The notes: generated by a model not told the origin, from the letters alone. Positions 10,535-19,141 are shown, counted from the first letter of the stretch. The stretch is DNA of 62,588 nt from an uncultured Pseudomonadota bacterium (GCA_902793435.1 CADBDF010000006.1:1-62588); one strand, 5' to 3'. Translations and numbers: made by a program.

Positions 10535-11026
10535 ATGAAAAAATTATTAGCAATTTTATTTGGTGTCGGCGCAACATCAAATGCGTTTGCAAATCCTGCA
10601 TGCGCGGTTTGTACCGTTGCAATTGGCGCAACACTTACTATTTCTAGGAAATTGGGCGTTTGTGATAATGCGGTTGCAATTTGGTTGGGTGCTTTTTTGG
10701 TTATATTGGGTTATTGGGCAATTAAATGGTTCGATAAGAAGAATTGGCATTTTTTTGGCCGAGACACAATTTTAATGTTATTGTCTTTTTCCATGATTGG
10801 CGGATTGTATATCAATCAACTGCATTACAGTCCTTGTTATTGGATTATTGATGCGTTTTTATTCTGGGCAATTGTTGGCGGTGTGATTTATATAATATCA
10901 CAGAAACTGTATGAATATATGAAAAAGCGCAATAATAACCATGCACATTTTCCATTTGAAAAAGTTGTGATGGCTTTGGCTATGTTATTGATTGCCAGTA
11001 TATTAGTTTCCAAGATTTCAATTTAA
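10535..11026 (+). CDS. Polytopic membrane protein with N-terminal CxxC motif
   Basis: 163 aa. A signal-like start (MKKLLAILF...NAFANPA) is followed by CAVC (Cys23 and Cys26) in CAVCTVAIGATLTISRKLG, and then by about four membrane helices, ending with a cytosolic basic loop (KKRNNNHAHFPFEK) and a last helix. Further Cys at about 43 and 101 could pair or bind metal. No named family is recognised. From memory, proteins with a C.VCTVAIGA...LG..D motif occur in candidate-phylum bacteria beside a homologue of the next gene; I could not check this. A strong Shine-Dalgarno (GGAAGAAAGGAAG) precedes the ATG, and a 24-nt gap to the next gene suggests an operon. Confidence 0.75.
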   Translation: MKKLLAILFGVGATSNAFANPACAVCTVAIGATLTISRKLGVCDNAVAIWLGAFLVILGYWAIKWFDKKNWHFFGRDTILMLLSFSMIGGLYINQLHYSPCYWIIDAFLFWAIVGGVIYIISQKLYEYMKKRNNNHAHFPFEKVVMALAMLLIASILVSKISI

Positions 11027-11050
11027 ATAATATAAAAAAGGACACACAAA

Positions 11051-11659
11051 ATGAAAAAGACTGATAAAAAACTGACTATGGAAGAAATGATTGAAAAAGT
11101 TGATGCCGCAAAAAAGGCTAATCCTTTGGATTTATCGTCCGACCAAGATTTGTCTATTGCATTAATGAATTTGATTTCTTTGGAAGAACATTTCTTTTTC
11201 AGTGGCGCAAAAACAAAAAAGCCTGGGTTTTATGATTTGTTAAATACTGTGCGTTCAATGCGCAAAGAACTGATGGAACGCATTGTTGATAAATCATCTG
11301 TCGAAGGTGGCGAGGTTTGGTGTATTTCTAAACATTTGTTGGCGGCATCTATGCGTTTAATGGAGGTTGGCACCAAGGCTTTGGGTGCCGGCAAAAAAGA
11401 TGACGCAGTAGAAATGTTTGAAAAATCTTATGATTTGTATTCTTTGTTTTGGGGATTAAATATGCACTTGATTGATTTAGGCGAAGTGCATGAATCCATA
11501 CCTGAATTTTATGATGGTGCGTTGGCGGCATGTAAAATGGACGCGCCCAAGAAATCTGCAAAGGTAAAAACGGTTGCAACAAAAACAACAGAATCAAAAT
11601 CAACGGTTAAACGTTTGGGTCAATGGGTTAAGAAAGCGGTAAATTGTTGTATCGAATAA
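11051..11659 (+). CDS. Soluble alpha-helical protein, partner of upstream membrane protein
   Basis: 202 aa, mostly helical and charged. The centre contains DLSIALMNLISLEEHFFFSGAKT, a likely conserved core, then LLNTVRSMRKELMERI and a TPR-like helical pair (KKDDAVEMFEKSYDLYSLFWGLN). The C-terminus is Lys/Thr rich and likely disordered. There is no signal peptide or membrane segment. It is probably co-transcribed with the CAVC membrane protein. Function is unknown. I recall similar NLISLEEH proteins in small-genome candidate-phylum bacteria, unverified. Confidence 0.75.
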   Translation: MKKTDKKLTMEEMIEKVDAAKKANPLDLSSDQDLSIALMNLISLEEHFFFSGAKTKKPGFYDLLNTVRSMRKELMERIVDKSSVEGGEVWCISKHLLAASMRLMEVGTKALGAGKKDDAVEMFEKSYDLYSLFWGLNMHLIDLGEVHESIPEFYDGALAACKMDAPKKSAKVKTVATKTTESKSTVKRLGQWVKKAVNCCIE

Positions 11660-11666
11660 TTTGGTG

Positions 11667-11696
11667 TTGATTTGCATTTCGCAAAAATGTTATAAT
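11667..11696 (+). promoter_or_regulatory. Promoter that decides the start codon of the 793-aa secreted protein
   Basis: TTGATT (11667-11672), an 18-nt spacer and a perfect TATAAT (11691-11696). The -10 box overlaps the first in-frame ATG at 11695, so that ATG cannot be on the transcript. The transcript would start near 11703, and translation then begins at the TTG at 11716 behind AGAGAGA. Confidence 0.7.
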
Positions 11697-11715
11697 GCGC
11701 ACAAGAGAGAATAAA

Positions 11716-14097
11716 TTGAAAAAACATATACTAAAAGTTTTCTGTGGTTTAATTGTAATGGCAACTGTGACGGACGCATTTGCGGCCCAGGTTGCACGTT
11801 CGGGTGCGACACCGGAATCTGTGCGTTCGGTTGGTGCGACCACACGTGCATCAAAACCGACGGTAAATCCGCGTTCGGGTGCAACACGTGCGACACGCAA
11901 TGTTGCGGTACGTACCGCAATTACCCCAAGCAGTTTGAATCGTGAAACGACCAGTGCTTTGGTTCGTGCGCGCAATATCATCAGCAAGGCTGGAAATGAA
12001 ATTATAAATCGTGCGTGGGGTTTTAATCGTTCGGCGACAACATCTGCGCGCGTGGCAAAAAATACAACAACCGCACGTTCGGCGGCGATACCCGCATCGG
12101 CATCGCGTGCGCGTGCAACCGCGGTGTTTAGCGATACATCTTTGTTGGGTGAAAATTATAACAATTGTCGCCAGGCATATAATACATGTATGGATCAATT
12201 CTGTGCCGGCGCAAACGAAACATACCGCAGATGTTTTTGCAGTGATGGTTTTCGCACCCTGCGCGACAAAGAAGAGGCTTTGGACGCAGCAACGGCAATG
12301 TTATCACAGTTTGAAAGCAATAATTTGAACGCGGTTGATAAAACCGCCGAAGAAGTCAATGCAATGTATTCTGCGACCGCGGGCGAAATGGCTATAAAAA
12401 AAGATACATCGGCATCGGCGGCATTGTTGAACGATATTGGCGATTTGTTGTCTGGCAAGAAAAAACCTGAAACCAACAAATCACAAACTTCATTGTCGGC
12501 TTTGGATTTTTCGGCTGATCTGGGCGATATATGGGCTGACAATTCGGCAACATCGATATTTGGTGGTGGCGATTCCAAAGATTTGGCATCTATGGAAGGA
12601 ACCGAATTATATAATAATGCACACAGCCAATGTATGCAATTAATCGGCAATACTTGCGAGGCTGGCGCGGTGAAAAATATGGCAAAGAGTGCATATAGCA
12701 TTTTAATCACCCAGGATTGCAACGCATATCAAAAGAAATTAGACACAAAAACAGAACAGGTAAAATCAACTGTGCGGACGGCTGAAAAATATCTGCGCGA
12801 GGCCAGATTGGAAGAATACCGCGCGCATAATTCGGCAGATGTTAATGAATGTTTGGACAAGGTTGAACAGGCTATTTTGGCACCAACGGCATGTGGTACG
12901 GATTTTGCAAAATGTTTGGATTATACCGGTGTTTATATTAATTCATCATCGGGCGACCCAATTTATTCACCGCGTTTGTTTAAATTAAATGAATTAATTG
13001 TTTTGGACGGCACATCGGCGGATGTGTTGTCGCAGAATACAGAATTTAATAATTTCTTGGATTCGAAACGCGTGTATGCGAAAACGGCGTTGGATTCATG
13101 TCGTGATATTGCCGATACAGTGTGGAGTGAATTTAAACGCAATGCGTTGATTAAGATTTCCCAGGCACAAGACGAAAAAATAGAAGAAGTCAAAATGTCT
13201 TGCGTTTCCACTATGAAGGAATGCTATGACACACAAAGTGGCGCATTAAAAGACTTTGATGACACAACAGCGCAGGCATCTGGTGCGTTGGCGGCACGTG
13301 CAGCCAAAGACATGTGTTCCGACAAGGTTTTGGCATGTGCGGCACTGTATGCCAAGGAAGGTTCTGAACAATGTAAGTTAAATAGTGATGGCAAAATAAA
13401 GAACGCATCAACATGTGGTTTGTCTTCATTGATGAATTTTGTGACTACAGTTGATGATACCCGTATTGCCGAGGGATGCAGTACAGCCGTTGAAAATTAT
13501 TTAAAACAATTATGCACACCATCATCGGGGGACGAAGGATACCCATGGAATTGCCGGTTACGTGCGTTTGGAAATATAAATGAGGGCAAAAACTGGGACA
13601 AAACCAACGTATCAAACAATATGACATTGGCGCAAATGGTTGTAAATTATGCAATTGAAAATTGTATTGGCAGCGACGCACCATCTTTGCCGGCGTCAGA
13701 ATCGCGCATACAGGCAGATATAGTGAGACAGTTTTCTGGTTTGCAAGAGGCATTAGAAGGCGTGTTATCAGAAAAATGTACAGAGCAAGATGGTTTTTGG
13801 TTTGTGAGTTCTACGCCGAATTCTGTTACAAGTTCTATGAAGCCTTTAAATTCTTTCTATGCAAATGTGTTTGGTGGACGCGCGACAGATAAAGAAAAAA
13901 GTTTAGGAACCTGTTATGAAAACTCTACAATGGTTCAGTGTATCAGTTATAATGCAGATAATGCTAAGGACGGAGAGATGGCAAGGTATGATGCGGTACG
14001 TGATGAATGCATATTTACTGACAAATGGTATGAACAACAGTGTTCTTTATTAGGCAATGGATATTTTGAAAACGGAGTTTGCTATGTTGCACAATAA
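11716..14097 (+). CDS. Secreted Cys-containing hypothetical protein, 793 aa (TTG start)
   Basis: The TTG at 11716 is chosen because the upstream ATG lies inside the -10 box and AGAGAGA precedes the TTG. A basic, hydrophobic signal peptide ends at DAFAA. The mature N-terminus has degenerate repeats around RSGAT (ARSGATPES, NPRSGATRA) and is rich in Arg, Ala and Thr. Residues from about 145 start a Cys-rich helical domain (NCRQAYNTCMDQFC...RRCFC). Later segments have regularly spaced Cys (TMKECYD, CAALYAKEG). No family is recognised. The next gene overlaps by 14 bases, so the two secreted proteins are probably co-produced in the periplasm or at the surface. Confidence 0.75.
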   Translation: MKKHILKVFCGLIVMATVTDAFAAQVARSGATPESVRSVGATTRASKPTVNPRSGATRATRNVAVRTAITPSSLNRETTSALVRARNIISKAGNEIINRAWGFNRSATTSARVAKNTTTARSAAIPASASRARATAVFSDTSLLGENYNNCRQAYNTCMDQFCAGANETYRRCFCSDGFRTLRDKEEALDAATAMLSQFESNNLNAVDKTAEEVNAMYSATAGEMAIKKDTSASAALLNDIGDLLSGKKKPETNKSQTSLSALDFSADLGDIWADNSATSIFGGGDSKDLASMEGTELYNNAHSQCMQLIGNTCEAGAVKNMAKSAYSILITQDCNAYQKKLDTKTEQVKSTVRTAEKYLREARLEEYRAHNSADVNECLDKVEQAILAPTACGTDFAKCLDYTGVYINSSSGDPIYSPRLFKLNELIVLDGTSADVLSQNTEFNNFLDSKRVYAKTALDSCRDIADTVWSEFKRNALIKISQAQDEKIEEVKMSCVSTMKECYDTQSGALKDFDDTTAQASGALAARAAKDMCSDKVLACAALYAKEGSEQCKLNSDGKIKNASTCGLSSLMNFVTTVDDTRIAEGCSTAVENYLKQLCTPSSGDEGYPWNCRLRAFGNINEGKNWDKTNVSNNMTLAQMVVNYAIENCIGSDAPSLPASESRIQADIVRQFSGLQEALEGVLSEKCTEQDGFWFVSSTPNSVTSSMKPLNSFYANVFGGRATDKEKSLGTCYENSTMVQCISYNADNAKDGEMARYDAVRDECIFTDKWYEQQCSLLGNGYFENGVCYVAQ

Positions 14098-15304
14098 GAT
14101 AAAGGAATTTGTTAAGATTGTTTGTTTTTTGTGTATCACGTTTATGCAATCTGAAGCTTATTGTTGGATTGCAGACTCTTTGAAGGCCGGCTATAATTAC
14201 ACATCGTCTTCAAGTAATAACCATTGTAAATCTCAAAATATCGGCGATGCTTGTGTGGGGAATAGCGCGACAAGTAATGGTGTTTGTGTTGGTTGGACCA
14301 GCAATATGAGCAATCGCGGAACATATTCTGATGAAGGCGCGACATTGTTGTTTATAGCGCAAAAGATAACTGCAAACGGTGCTAAATTTTGTTTAACACA
14401 GGTTCAAGGCGCTAATAAAAATAAAAACAAAGGTGTTGACGGTCCTTGGTTGACTTATTATGCAGCGTCTGGGAATCAAACAAAATGTTTTTGGCTATGC
14501 AAACCCGGATATGGCGGTGCAGAATGTGGTGATGCCGCAGGTGGTTCTGTATGTAATTCTGAAATTATAGAACGCAGTAGTTTTGATGATTATAGAATCG
14601 CTACATCACACACAATGAATGTAGAAAGTACAGATTGGATGTTTGGTCGGTGGCAAAACGGTTCCACAGAATGTAATGCCCATGGACAAAACGAGCATGA
14701 GGCATTTTTGGCGATTTCTGGATGGATTCAAAGTGGTCATGGTGCAAAAGTTGCACCGATGATGGCATGGGCAGATCGTAACGGTTGGTCAGATATGGAT
14801 TCTACTGCAATTATTCATACTATTGGCGATTCTTTGTTGATGTGTTCGCCTGGGTATAAACCAAACCCCAGCAACACAGACTGTGAACCAGTGAATGCAA
14901 CAATGTGTCAATTGCAAAATGGGACTTTTTGTGATGGCTTTTCGCGTGACAAATATAATGAAGCAATTCACACTATAGATTCTACGTCGCCTGATAGTTG
15001 TTTGCGTTATTTTTGCAAAGATAGTAACCAAGCTTTTCCTTCAAGTGGTGATGTTTCTTGTGTAGATTGTGCTGTGGGTGTTCGTGGCGGCCCACATCCG
15101 AGCAATGGTGTTTGTGTAAAATGTGATTTGGGTCAGTATTTTGATTCTGCAACAGGACAGTGCAAAACCGCACAGGGCTATTCGCGCACAGATTTACAGT
15201 ACGGCAAAGATCTAACCAAAGGCAATAATATAGCTATTTCAGATCAGTGCTGGACAAAGACATCGCCAGATGAATATAAAGACTGCGTATTACGTACAAA
15301 GTGA
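14084..15304 (+). CDS. Secreted Cys-rich hypothetical protein, 406 aa
   Basis: The start at 14084 (MLHNKIKEF) has GGAG 7-10 nt upstream and gives a clean signal peptide ending near EAYC. An earlier in-frame ATG at 14057 has no such site. The mature protein has many Cys pairs and EGF/growth-factor-receptor-like segments (CKPGYGGAEC, CSPGYKPNPSNTDCEP, CVDCAVGVRGG, CVKCDLGQYFDSATGQC). The style matches the repeat protein at the start of the window. It overlaps the upstream gene by 14 bases, suggesting translational coupling. Surface or periplasmic location is inferred; the function is unknown. Confidence 0.75.
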   Translation: MLHNKIKEFVKIVCFLCITFMQSEAYCWIADSLKAGYNYTSSSSNNHCKSQNIGDACVGNSATSNGVCVGWTSNMSNRGTYSDEGATLLFIAQKITANGAKFCLTQVQGANKNKNKGVDGPWLTYYAASGNQTKCFWLCKPGYGGAECGDAAGGSVCNSEIIERSSFDDYRIATSHTMNVESTDWMFGRWQNGSTECNAHGQNEHEAFLAISGWIQSGHGAKVAPMMAWADRNGWSDMDSTAIIHTIGDSLLMCSPGYKPNPSNTDCEPVNATMCQLQNGTFCDGFSRDKYNEAIHTIDSTSPDSCLRYFCKDSNQAFPSSGDVSCVDCAVGVRGGPHPSNGVCVKCDLGQYFDSATGQCKTAQGYSRTDLQYGKDLTKGNNIAISDQCWTKTSPDEYKDCVLRTK

Positions 15305-15328
15305 GTATATCAACACTTTATTAAATGA

Positions 15329-15550
15329 TTAGCTAAAATTGATGTGTCTAATAAATTGCTGGTCGCGCAAAAATTGGCATAGATATTAGATAACATTAAT
15401 TATGGACATTTTTTTCGCAAAGGTAATAGCAGAATACAACGCGAATTTTTAAGGAGTTTGGCTCTGCAAAAAGGATATCTGTTAAACTTAAACCCAATAG
15501 ATGATGCCAGTATATACGCGGAACCATTGATGGCGACATTAACATATTAA
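15329..15550 (+). pseudogene. Decayed Fic-domain (AMPylation) gene fragment
   Basis: One frame reads LAKIDVSNKLLVAQKLA, a TAG stop at 15380, ILDNINYGHFFRKGNSR, then IQREFLRSLALQKGYLLNLN and a TAA at 15548. This aligns by eye with the end of a Fic domain, whose active-site motif is HPFxxGN(G/S)RxQRxF. Here it reads HFFRKGNSRIQREF, so the Pro is lost. An in-frame stop sits just before the motif, and no start codon or Shine-Dalgarno is present. The N-terminal two thirds of the domain are absent. It is a remnant of a toxin or effector-type Fic protein, a sign of past accessory DNA between the secreted-protein operon and the XRE regulator. The rest of 15305-15687 holds only a hairpin terminator. 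Confidence 0.7.
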
Positions 15551-15632
15551 CGAATTTGATTTTTGAGATATTAGTGCCAATAGACTAATTATATTTTATA
15601 TTTTTGATGGTGTGGGATATTGCTTGGTAAGT

Positions 15633-15668
15633 CCCCTTGGGGTATGACAAACCAAGGGGCTTTATTTA
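15633..15668 (+). terminator. Hairpin terminator, plus strand
   Basis: CCCCTTGG (15633-15640) pairs with CCAAGGGG (15652-15659), followed by CTTTATTT. It could end the 11716-15304 operon (the Fic remnant lies between). Confidence 0.55.
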
Positions 15669-15687
15669 TGAATTTATTCCTAAACGT

Positions 15688-16149
15688 TTAGTTTAAAAAA
15701 TTACCGTTGTCTGTTTGTTCTTCGGTGACGGATACTTTGTCGCCTTGGGATAACGCGGACAATATATCCATTATTATTGTGCGCTGTTTATCATTTGGTA
15801 ATTTCCAATACATATTTATCAATCGCAATGTTTCGGTTTTGCCCATTGGATCATTTTCATCAGGCGAACATACACGATGCGATTTTGTCGCCTTGGTTTC
15901 ATCAGGCAAATTACCCGGTAATCCCATAAAGAAAAATGATACAGGCGTTTCCAATGCACGACTGACCTGGAACAAACGGACCGCAGATATACGGTTCGCC
16001 GCAGATTCATATTTTTGTATCTGTTGGCATGAAACACCACATTTTTCACCTAAATCTTTCTGGGATAATCCCAACATCATGCGACGCAGTTGAATACGCG
16101 ATGCAATATGTTCGTCAATTGCGCTTTTTACATATTCTTTGCCAGCCAT
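15688..16149 (-). CDS. XRE-family transcriptional regulator
   Basis: 153 aa. A Cro/CI-type helix-turn-helix lies at about residues 16-72 (RIQLRRMMLGLSQKDLGEKCG, then SCQQIQKYESAANRIS). It is followed by the segment ALETPVSFFFMGLP, common in alphaproteobacterial HTH_3 regulators, and a C-terminal helical extension. An acidic tail follows. Shine-Dalgarno AAAGG is about 9 nt before the ATG. It is divergent from gpmI, and its own promoter would lie in the 110-bp gap. Target genes are unknown. Confidence 0.85.
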   Translation of the reverse strand: MAGKEYVKSAIDEHIASRIQLRRMMLGLSQKDLGEKCGVSCQQIQKYESAANRISAVRLFQVSRALETPVSFFFMGLPGNLPDETKATKSHRVCSPDENDPMGKTETLRLINMYWKLPNDKQRTIIMDILSALSQGDKVSVTEEQTDNGNFLN

Positions 16150-16204
16150 CTTTCAACCTTTGGTTTTATGTTAATTTGATTAGATTCTTTATAATATTTT
16201 TTTG

Positions 16205-16233
16205 TTGGTTTTGCAATAAAAAACACTTATAAT
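16205..16233 (+). promoter_or_regulatory. Promoter of gpmI
   Basis: TTGGTT (16205-16210), a 17-nt spacer, TATAAT (16228-16233). TGGAG lies about 8 nt before the gpmI ATG at 16260. Confidence 0.65.
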
Positions 16234-16259
16234 GTGTCCGCTAGAAATGGAGAAATTTT

Positions 16260-17735
16260 ATGAAAAAACCGTTAGTTTTATGTATTATGGATGGTGTGGG
16301 AATTAATAAAATGCGCGAACATAATGCCGTTGCATTGGCTAATATGCCCTATTTTAATTCTTTGTTGGAAAAATACCCTCATTCAAAACTACGTGCCGAT
16401 GGCGAATTTGTTGGCTTGCCAGCGGGGTTGATGGGCAACAGCGAGGTTGGTCATATCACCATTGGTTCAGGACGTGTTGTGCGGCAATATCTGTTGCGGT
16501 TCGCCAAAGAAGATTGGGCAAAAAATAAAAAATTAAATGATTTTATCGCGTCTGTTCGTGAAACGCATGGTATTGTGCATTTTGCGGGTTTAATGTCAAA
16601 TGGATGCGTTCATGCCAGTATCAATGATGAAATCCAAATCATGAAATATATTTTGAATTCTGGGTTGCGTGTATGTATTCACTTTGTTGCTGATGGGCGT
16701 GATGTTGCGCCAAAATCTGCACAACAATTTATCGATTTAATCAAAACAGAATTAGCCGAATTTTTAGCAGATTCTCGCGCGTTTTTTGGAACTTTGACAG
16801 GTCGATATTGGACAATGGACCGTAATAAAAATATGGACAGAACCAAACTGGCTTTTAACGCGATTGCAAAGGCACAAGCTGAATTTACCGCGCCTGATAT
16901 TGATACAGCATTGCGTGACGCATATGCGCGTGGTGAAACGGACGAATTTATTAAACCAACCGTTATAACGCCAATGCCAATCACAAAAAACGATGGATTT
17001 TTGTGGGGAAATTATCGGTCTGACCGGTCGCGTCAAATTGTGCGCGCAATGGTGCAATCCAATATTGGTATGAAAATTTTATGCTTTTCACAATATGGCG
17101 AAGGATTAGACGAATTGTGCCCTGCTTTGTTAGATGACGAAACACACATCAATTCTTTGGGGCAAATTTTGGCAAAAAACGGGAAAACACAGTTACGTAT
17201 TGCCGAAACCGAAAAGTATAATCATGTGACTTATTTTTTTGATATTGAACGCAATGACGATTTAGATGGTATGAAAAAAATTTTAATACCGTCACCAGAT
17301 GTCGCAACATTTGATTTAAAACCTGAAATGTCTGCCGAAGAAATCACCGATACTTTGTTAGCCGAATTACCCAATTTCGATGTCGTAATTTTGAACTATG
17401 CCAATGGTGATATGGTTGGACATACCGGGGTTGAACATGCGGCAATACGTGCCATGGAATTCTTGGATAAACAGTTGGCGCGCTTGGTACCGGCAGTTTT
17501 AGAACTTGGTGGTGCGTGTCTTATTACCGCCGACCATGGAAATGCCGAAGAAATGTGGGATTACAAAAATAATGTGCCATGCACATCACACACGACAAAC
17601 CCTGTGAATTTTATTGTTGTGGGTTTGGGTAATATTGCGGTCGCGGACGGTGGTTTGGCCGACATTGCACCAACAATGTTGCATATATTGAATTTGCCAC
17701 AACCGGCAGATATGACAGGAAAATCATTGATATAA
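16260..17735 (+). CDS. gpmI: 2,3-bisphosphoglycerate-independent phosphoglycerate mutase
   Basis: Interconverts 3- and 2-phosphoglycerate in glycolysis/gluconeogenesis with Mn. At 491 aa it has family length. Alkaline-phosphatase-superfamily metal sites are visible: IMDGVGIN near the start, the phosphoserine motif GNSEVGHITIGSGR (about 59-72), HFVADGRDVAPKSA, GRYWTMDR, NYANGDMVGHTG and TADHGNAEEMWD. The C-terminus holds DIAPTMLHIL. It is a single-gene unit with its own promoter and strong terminator. pfkA is also in the window, 5 kb away. Confidence 0.97.
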   Translation: MKKPLVLCIMDGVGINKMREHNAVALANMPYFNSLLEKYPHSKLRADGEFVGLPAGLMGNSEVGHITIGSGRVVRQYLLRFAKEDWAKNKKLNDFIASVRETHGIVHFAGLMSNGCVHASINDEIQIMKYILNSGLRVCIHFVADGRDVAPKSAQQFIDLIKTELAEFLADSRAFFGTLTGRYWTMDRNKNMDRTKLAFNAIAKAQAEFTAPDIDTALRDAYARGETDEFIKPTVITPMPITKNDGFLWGNYRSDRSRQIVRAMVQSNIGMKILCFSQYGEGLDELCPALLDDETHINSLGQILAKNGKTQLRIAETEKYNHVTYFFDIERNDDLDGMKKILIPSPDVATFDLKPEMSAEEITDTLLAELPNFDVVILNYANGDMVGHTGVEHAAIRAMEFLDKQLARLVPAVLELGGACLITADHGNAEEMWDYKNNVPCTSHTTNPVNFIVVGLGNIAVADGGLADIAPTMLHILNLPQPADMTGKSLI

Positions 17736-17742
17736 AAAAAAA

Positions 17743-17806
17743 CGCCCAGTAATACCCACAAAATTGTTAAAATTTTGTGGGTCATGATTTTGGGCGGATT
17801 TTTTAT
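17743..17806 (+). terminator. Strong terminator after gpmI
   Basis: Nested stems: CGCCCA/TGGGCG outside and a 12-bp stem (ACCCACAAAATT with AATTTTGTGGGT) inside, followed by TTTTTT. The upstream A-run lets it also act on the convergent minus-strand gene. Confidence 0.8.
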
Positions 17807-18090
17807 CTGTGTTTTGGGTAAAATGTTTCAAAAAACATACTGTCAAATGTATTGCTGTAATGCTCTATTTGTGTGGTGTCGGGGTGTGTTTTTTGTTTTG
17901 TCGAATCAACCGTTGTTATTGTGTCAGTATCCACACCATTATTTTTTGTGTTTTTATTTGGAGAATTCGCAATAATTGCAATCAATAACAAAGCAATAAC
18001 AGCCATCGCAATGCCGTCACCTGTCTTTTCAGGGATTTGTTGTGGATTTGGCATTTTTTCTAATTTTTGGTCGTTTTTATCATTTGGCAT
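17803..18090 (-). CDS. Small single-pass membrane protein, 95 aa
   Basis: The start MPNDKNDQKLE at 18090 is chosen because AAGGAAAACCAAG precedes it. It overlaps the end of tadA by 11 bases (coupling). A polar, Lys/Pro/Gln-rich N-terminus leads to one membrane helix (about residues 28-45, AMAVIALLLIAIIA), then a Thr/Asp/Lys-rich periplasmic or cytosolic tail. No family is recognised. Its position after tadA probably reflects operon fusion, not a related function. Confidence 0.65.
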   Translation of the reverse strand: MPNDKNDQKLEKMPNPQQIPEKTGDGIAMAVIALLLIAIIANSPNKNTKNNGVDTDTITTVDSTKQKTHPDTTQIEHYSNTFDSMFFETFYPKHR

Positions 18091-18547
18091 CTTGGTTTTC
18101 CTTTGATTTTCGTCTTTGTTTAAAAAATTCACGTAATAATTCAGCCGATTTATCTGCATATTCAGGTGTTTGAACTATGTTTGGGTGCCACAAGTGTTTA
18201 TCCGTTTCGAAAACACGTGCGTTTGCCGTTATTCCACCACCCTTTTCGTCCGTTGCCGCAAAATATATGTTTTTTATGCGCGCAAATGAAATCGCCGTCG
18301 CGCACATAGCACATGGTTCCAAAGATACATAAATATCGCAATCATCTAAAAATTTTGTTCCCAATTTTTTAACCGCCCTGTTTATCGCGACAATTTCGGC
18401 GTGCAAAGTTGGATTATGCTTTTTTTGCACCATATTTTCACCACGCGCAATAATTTTGCCATTGCGCACAATAACCGCGCCGATTGGGACATCGTCGTGT
18501 GCAAATGCGCGCTGTGCTAAAATAATTGCTTGATTCATAAAGTCCAT
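18080..18547 (-). CDS. tadA: tRNA-adenosine deaminase TadA
   Basis: Deaminates A34 to inosine in tRNA-Arg(ACG), allowing one tRNA to read CGU/CGC/CGA. Zinc cytidine-deaminase fold: HAEIVAINRA (zinc His and catalytic Glu) and PCAMCATAI (two zinc Cys). At 155 aa it has family length when started at MDFMNQAIILAQRA (18547). The frame is open to 18655, but that would run into rsmD. No clear Shine-Dalgarno is seen. Its substrate tRNA-Arg(ACG) is encoded at 49851-49927. It is divergent from and abutting rsmD. Confidence 0.93.
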   Translation of the reverse strand: MDFMNQAIILAQRAFAHDDVPIGAVIVRNGKIIARGENMVQKKHNPTLHAEIVAINRAVKKLGTKFLDDCDIYVSLEPCAMCATAISFARIKNIYFAATDEKGGGITANARVFETDKHLWHPNIVQTPEYADKSAELLREFFKQRRKSKENQDAK

Positions 18548-18557
18548 GTTGTACAGT
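18530..18557 (+). promoter_or_regulatory. Promoter of rsmD inside the tadA start
   Basis: TTGATT (18530-18535), a 16-nt spacer and TACAGT (18552-18557). The -10 box ends 7 nt before the rsmD ATG, and there is no Shine-Dalgarno. The predicted mRNA is leaderless. The -35 lies within the tadA coding start. Confidence 0.5.
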
Positions 18558-18564
18558 TTAACAT

Positions 18565-19131
18565 ATGGATTCAAAATTGCAAATCTTTGAAGGTCGTTTT
18601 CATGGGCGGAAATTGTTTTTACCCCAAACTGCACGTCCAACCCAGGCACGCGCACGACTCGCGGTGTTTAACATGTTGCGCGAAATGGTACAAACATGGG
18701 ATAAATTTTCGGTTTGGGACGCTTTTGCGGGGTCTGGGGCATTTGGTATTGAAATGATGTCAAGATACCCAAATGCACGCGTTTATTTTTCAGATATTTC
18801 AATGGATTCTGTCAAGATTGTAAATAAAAATCTGGATTTAGTTAAGCCACATTTGCAAGAATATCGCGTACATCAGGCGGACGCATTGAAGTTATTAACA
18901 GAAAATGCCTTTGGAAAAAATGTGGATATTGCTTTTATTGACCCGCCTTATGACAATCCAGAATTAGGCACGCGATTTGTACAAGAATTTGGTAAAATTG
19001 CAAAAAAAGGCGCAATTTTGATATGGGAACAAGAGGCAAATAAATCTGTCACCCCAGATGACGCAAATTGGGAATTTTTACGCGATAGAAAATACGGACG
19101 CGCCAGATTTTTAATTTTGCGCAAGATTTAA
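18565..19131 (+). CDS. rsmD: 16S rRNA (guanine966-N2)-methyltransferase RsmD
   Basis: 188 aa, methylates G966 of 16S rRNA in the 30S head. Family motifs: RPTQARARLAVFNML near the N-terminus, SAM-binding WDAFAGSGAFGIEMM, and the catalytic DPPYDNPELG, with IWEQEA and YGRARFLILR at the end. The start at 18565 is only 7 nt from a -10-like box, so translation is probably leaderless. Confidence 0.94.
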   Translation: MDSKLQIFEGRFHGRKLFLPQTARPTQARARLAVFNMLREMVQTWDKFSVWDAFAGSGAFGIEMMSRYPNARVYFSDISMDSVKIVNKNLDLVKPHLQEYRVHQADALKLLTENAFGKNVDIAFIDPPYDNPELGTRFVQEFGKIAKKGAILIWEQEANKSVTPDDANWEFLRDRKYGRARFLILRKI

Positions 19132-19141
19132 TTAAAAACAC

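Noticed and set aside
12195-12722. 175-codon minus-strand frame
   Set aside because: Antisense to the 793-aa secreted protein, with no recognisable motif or start signal.
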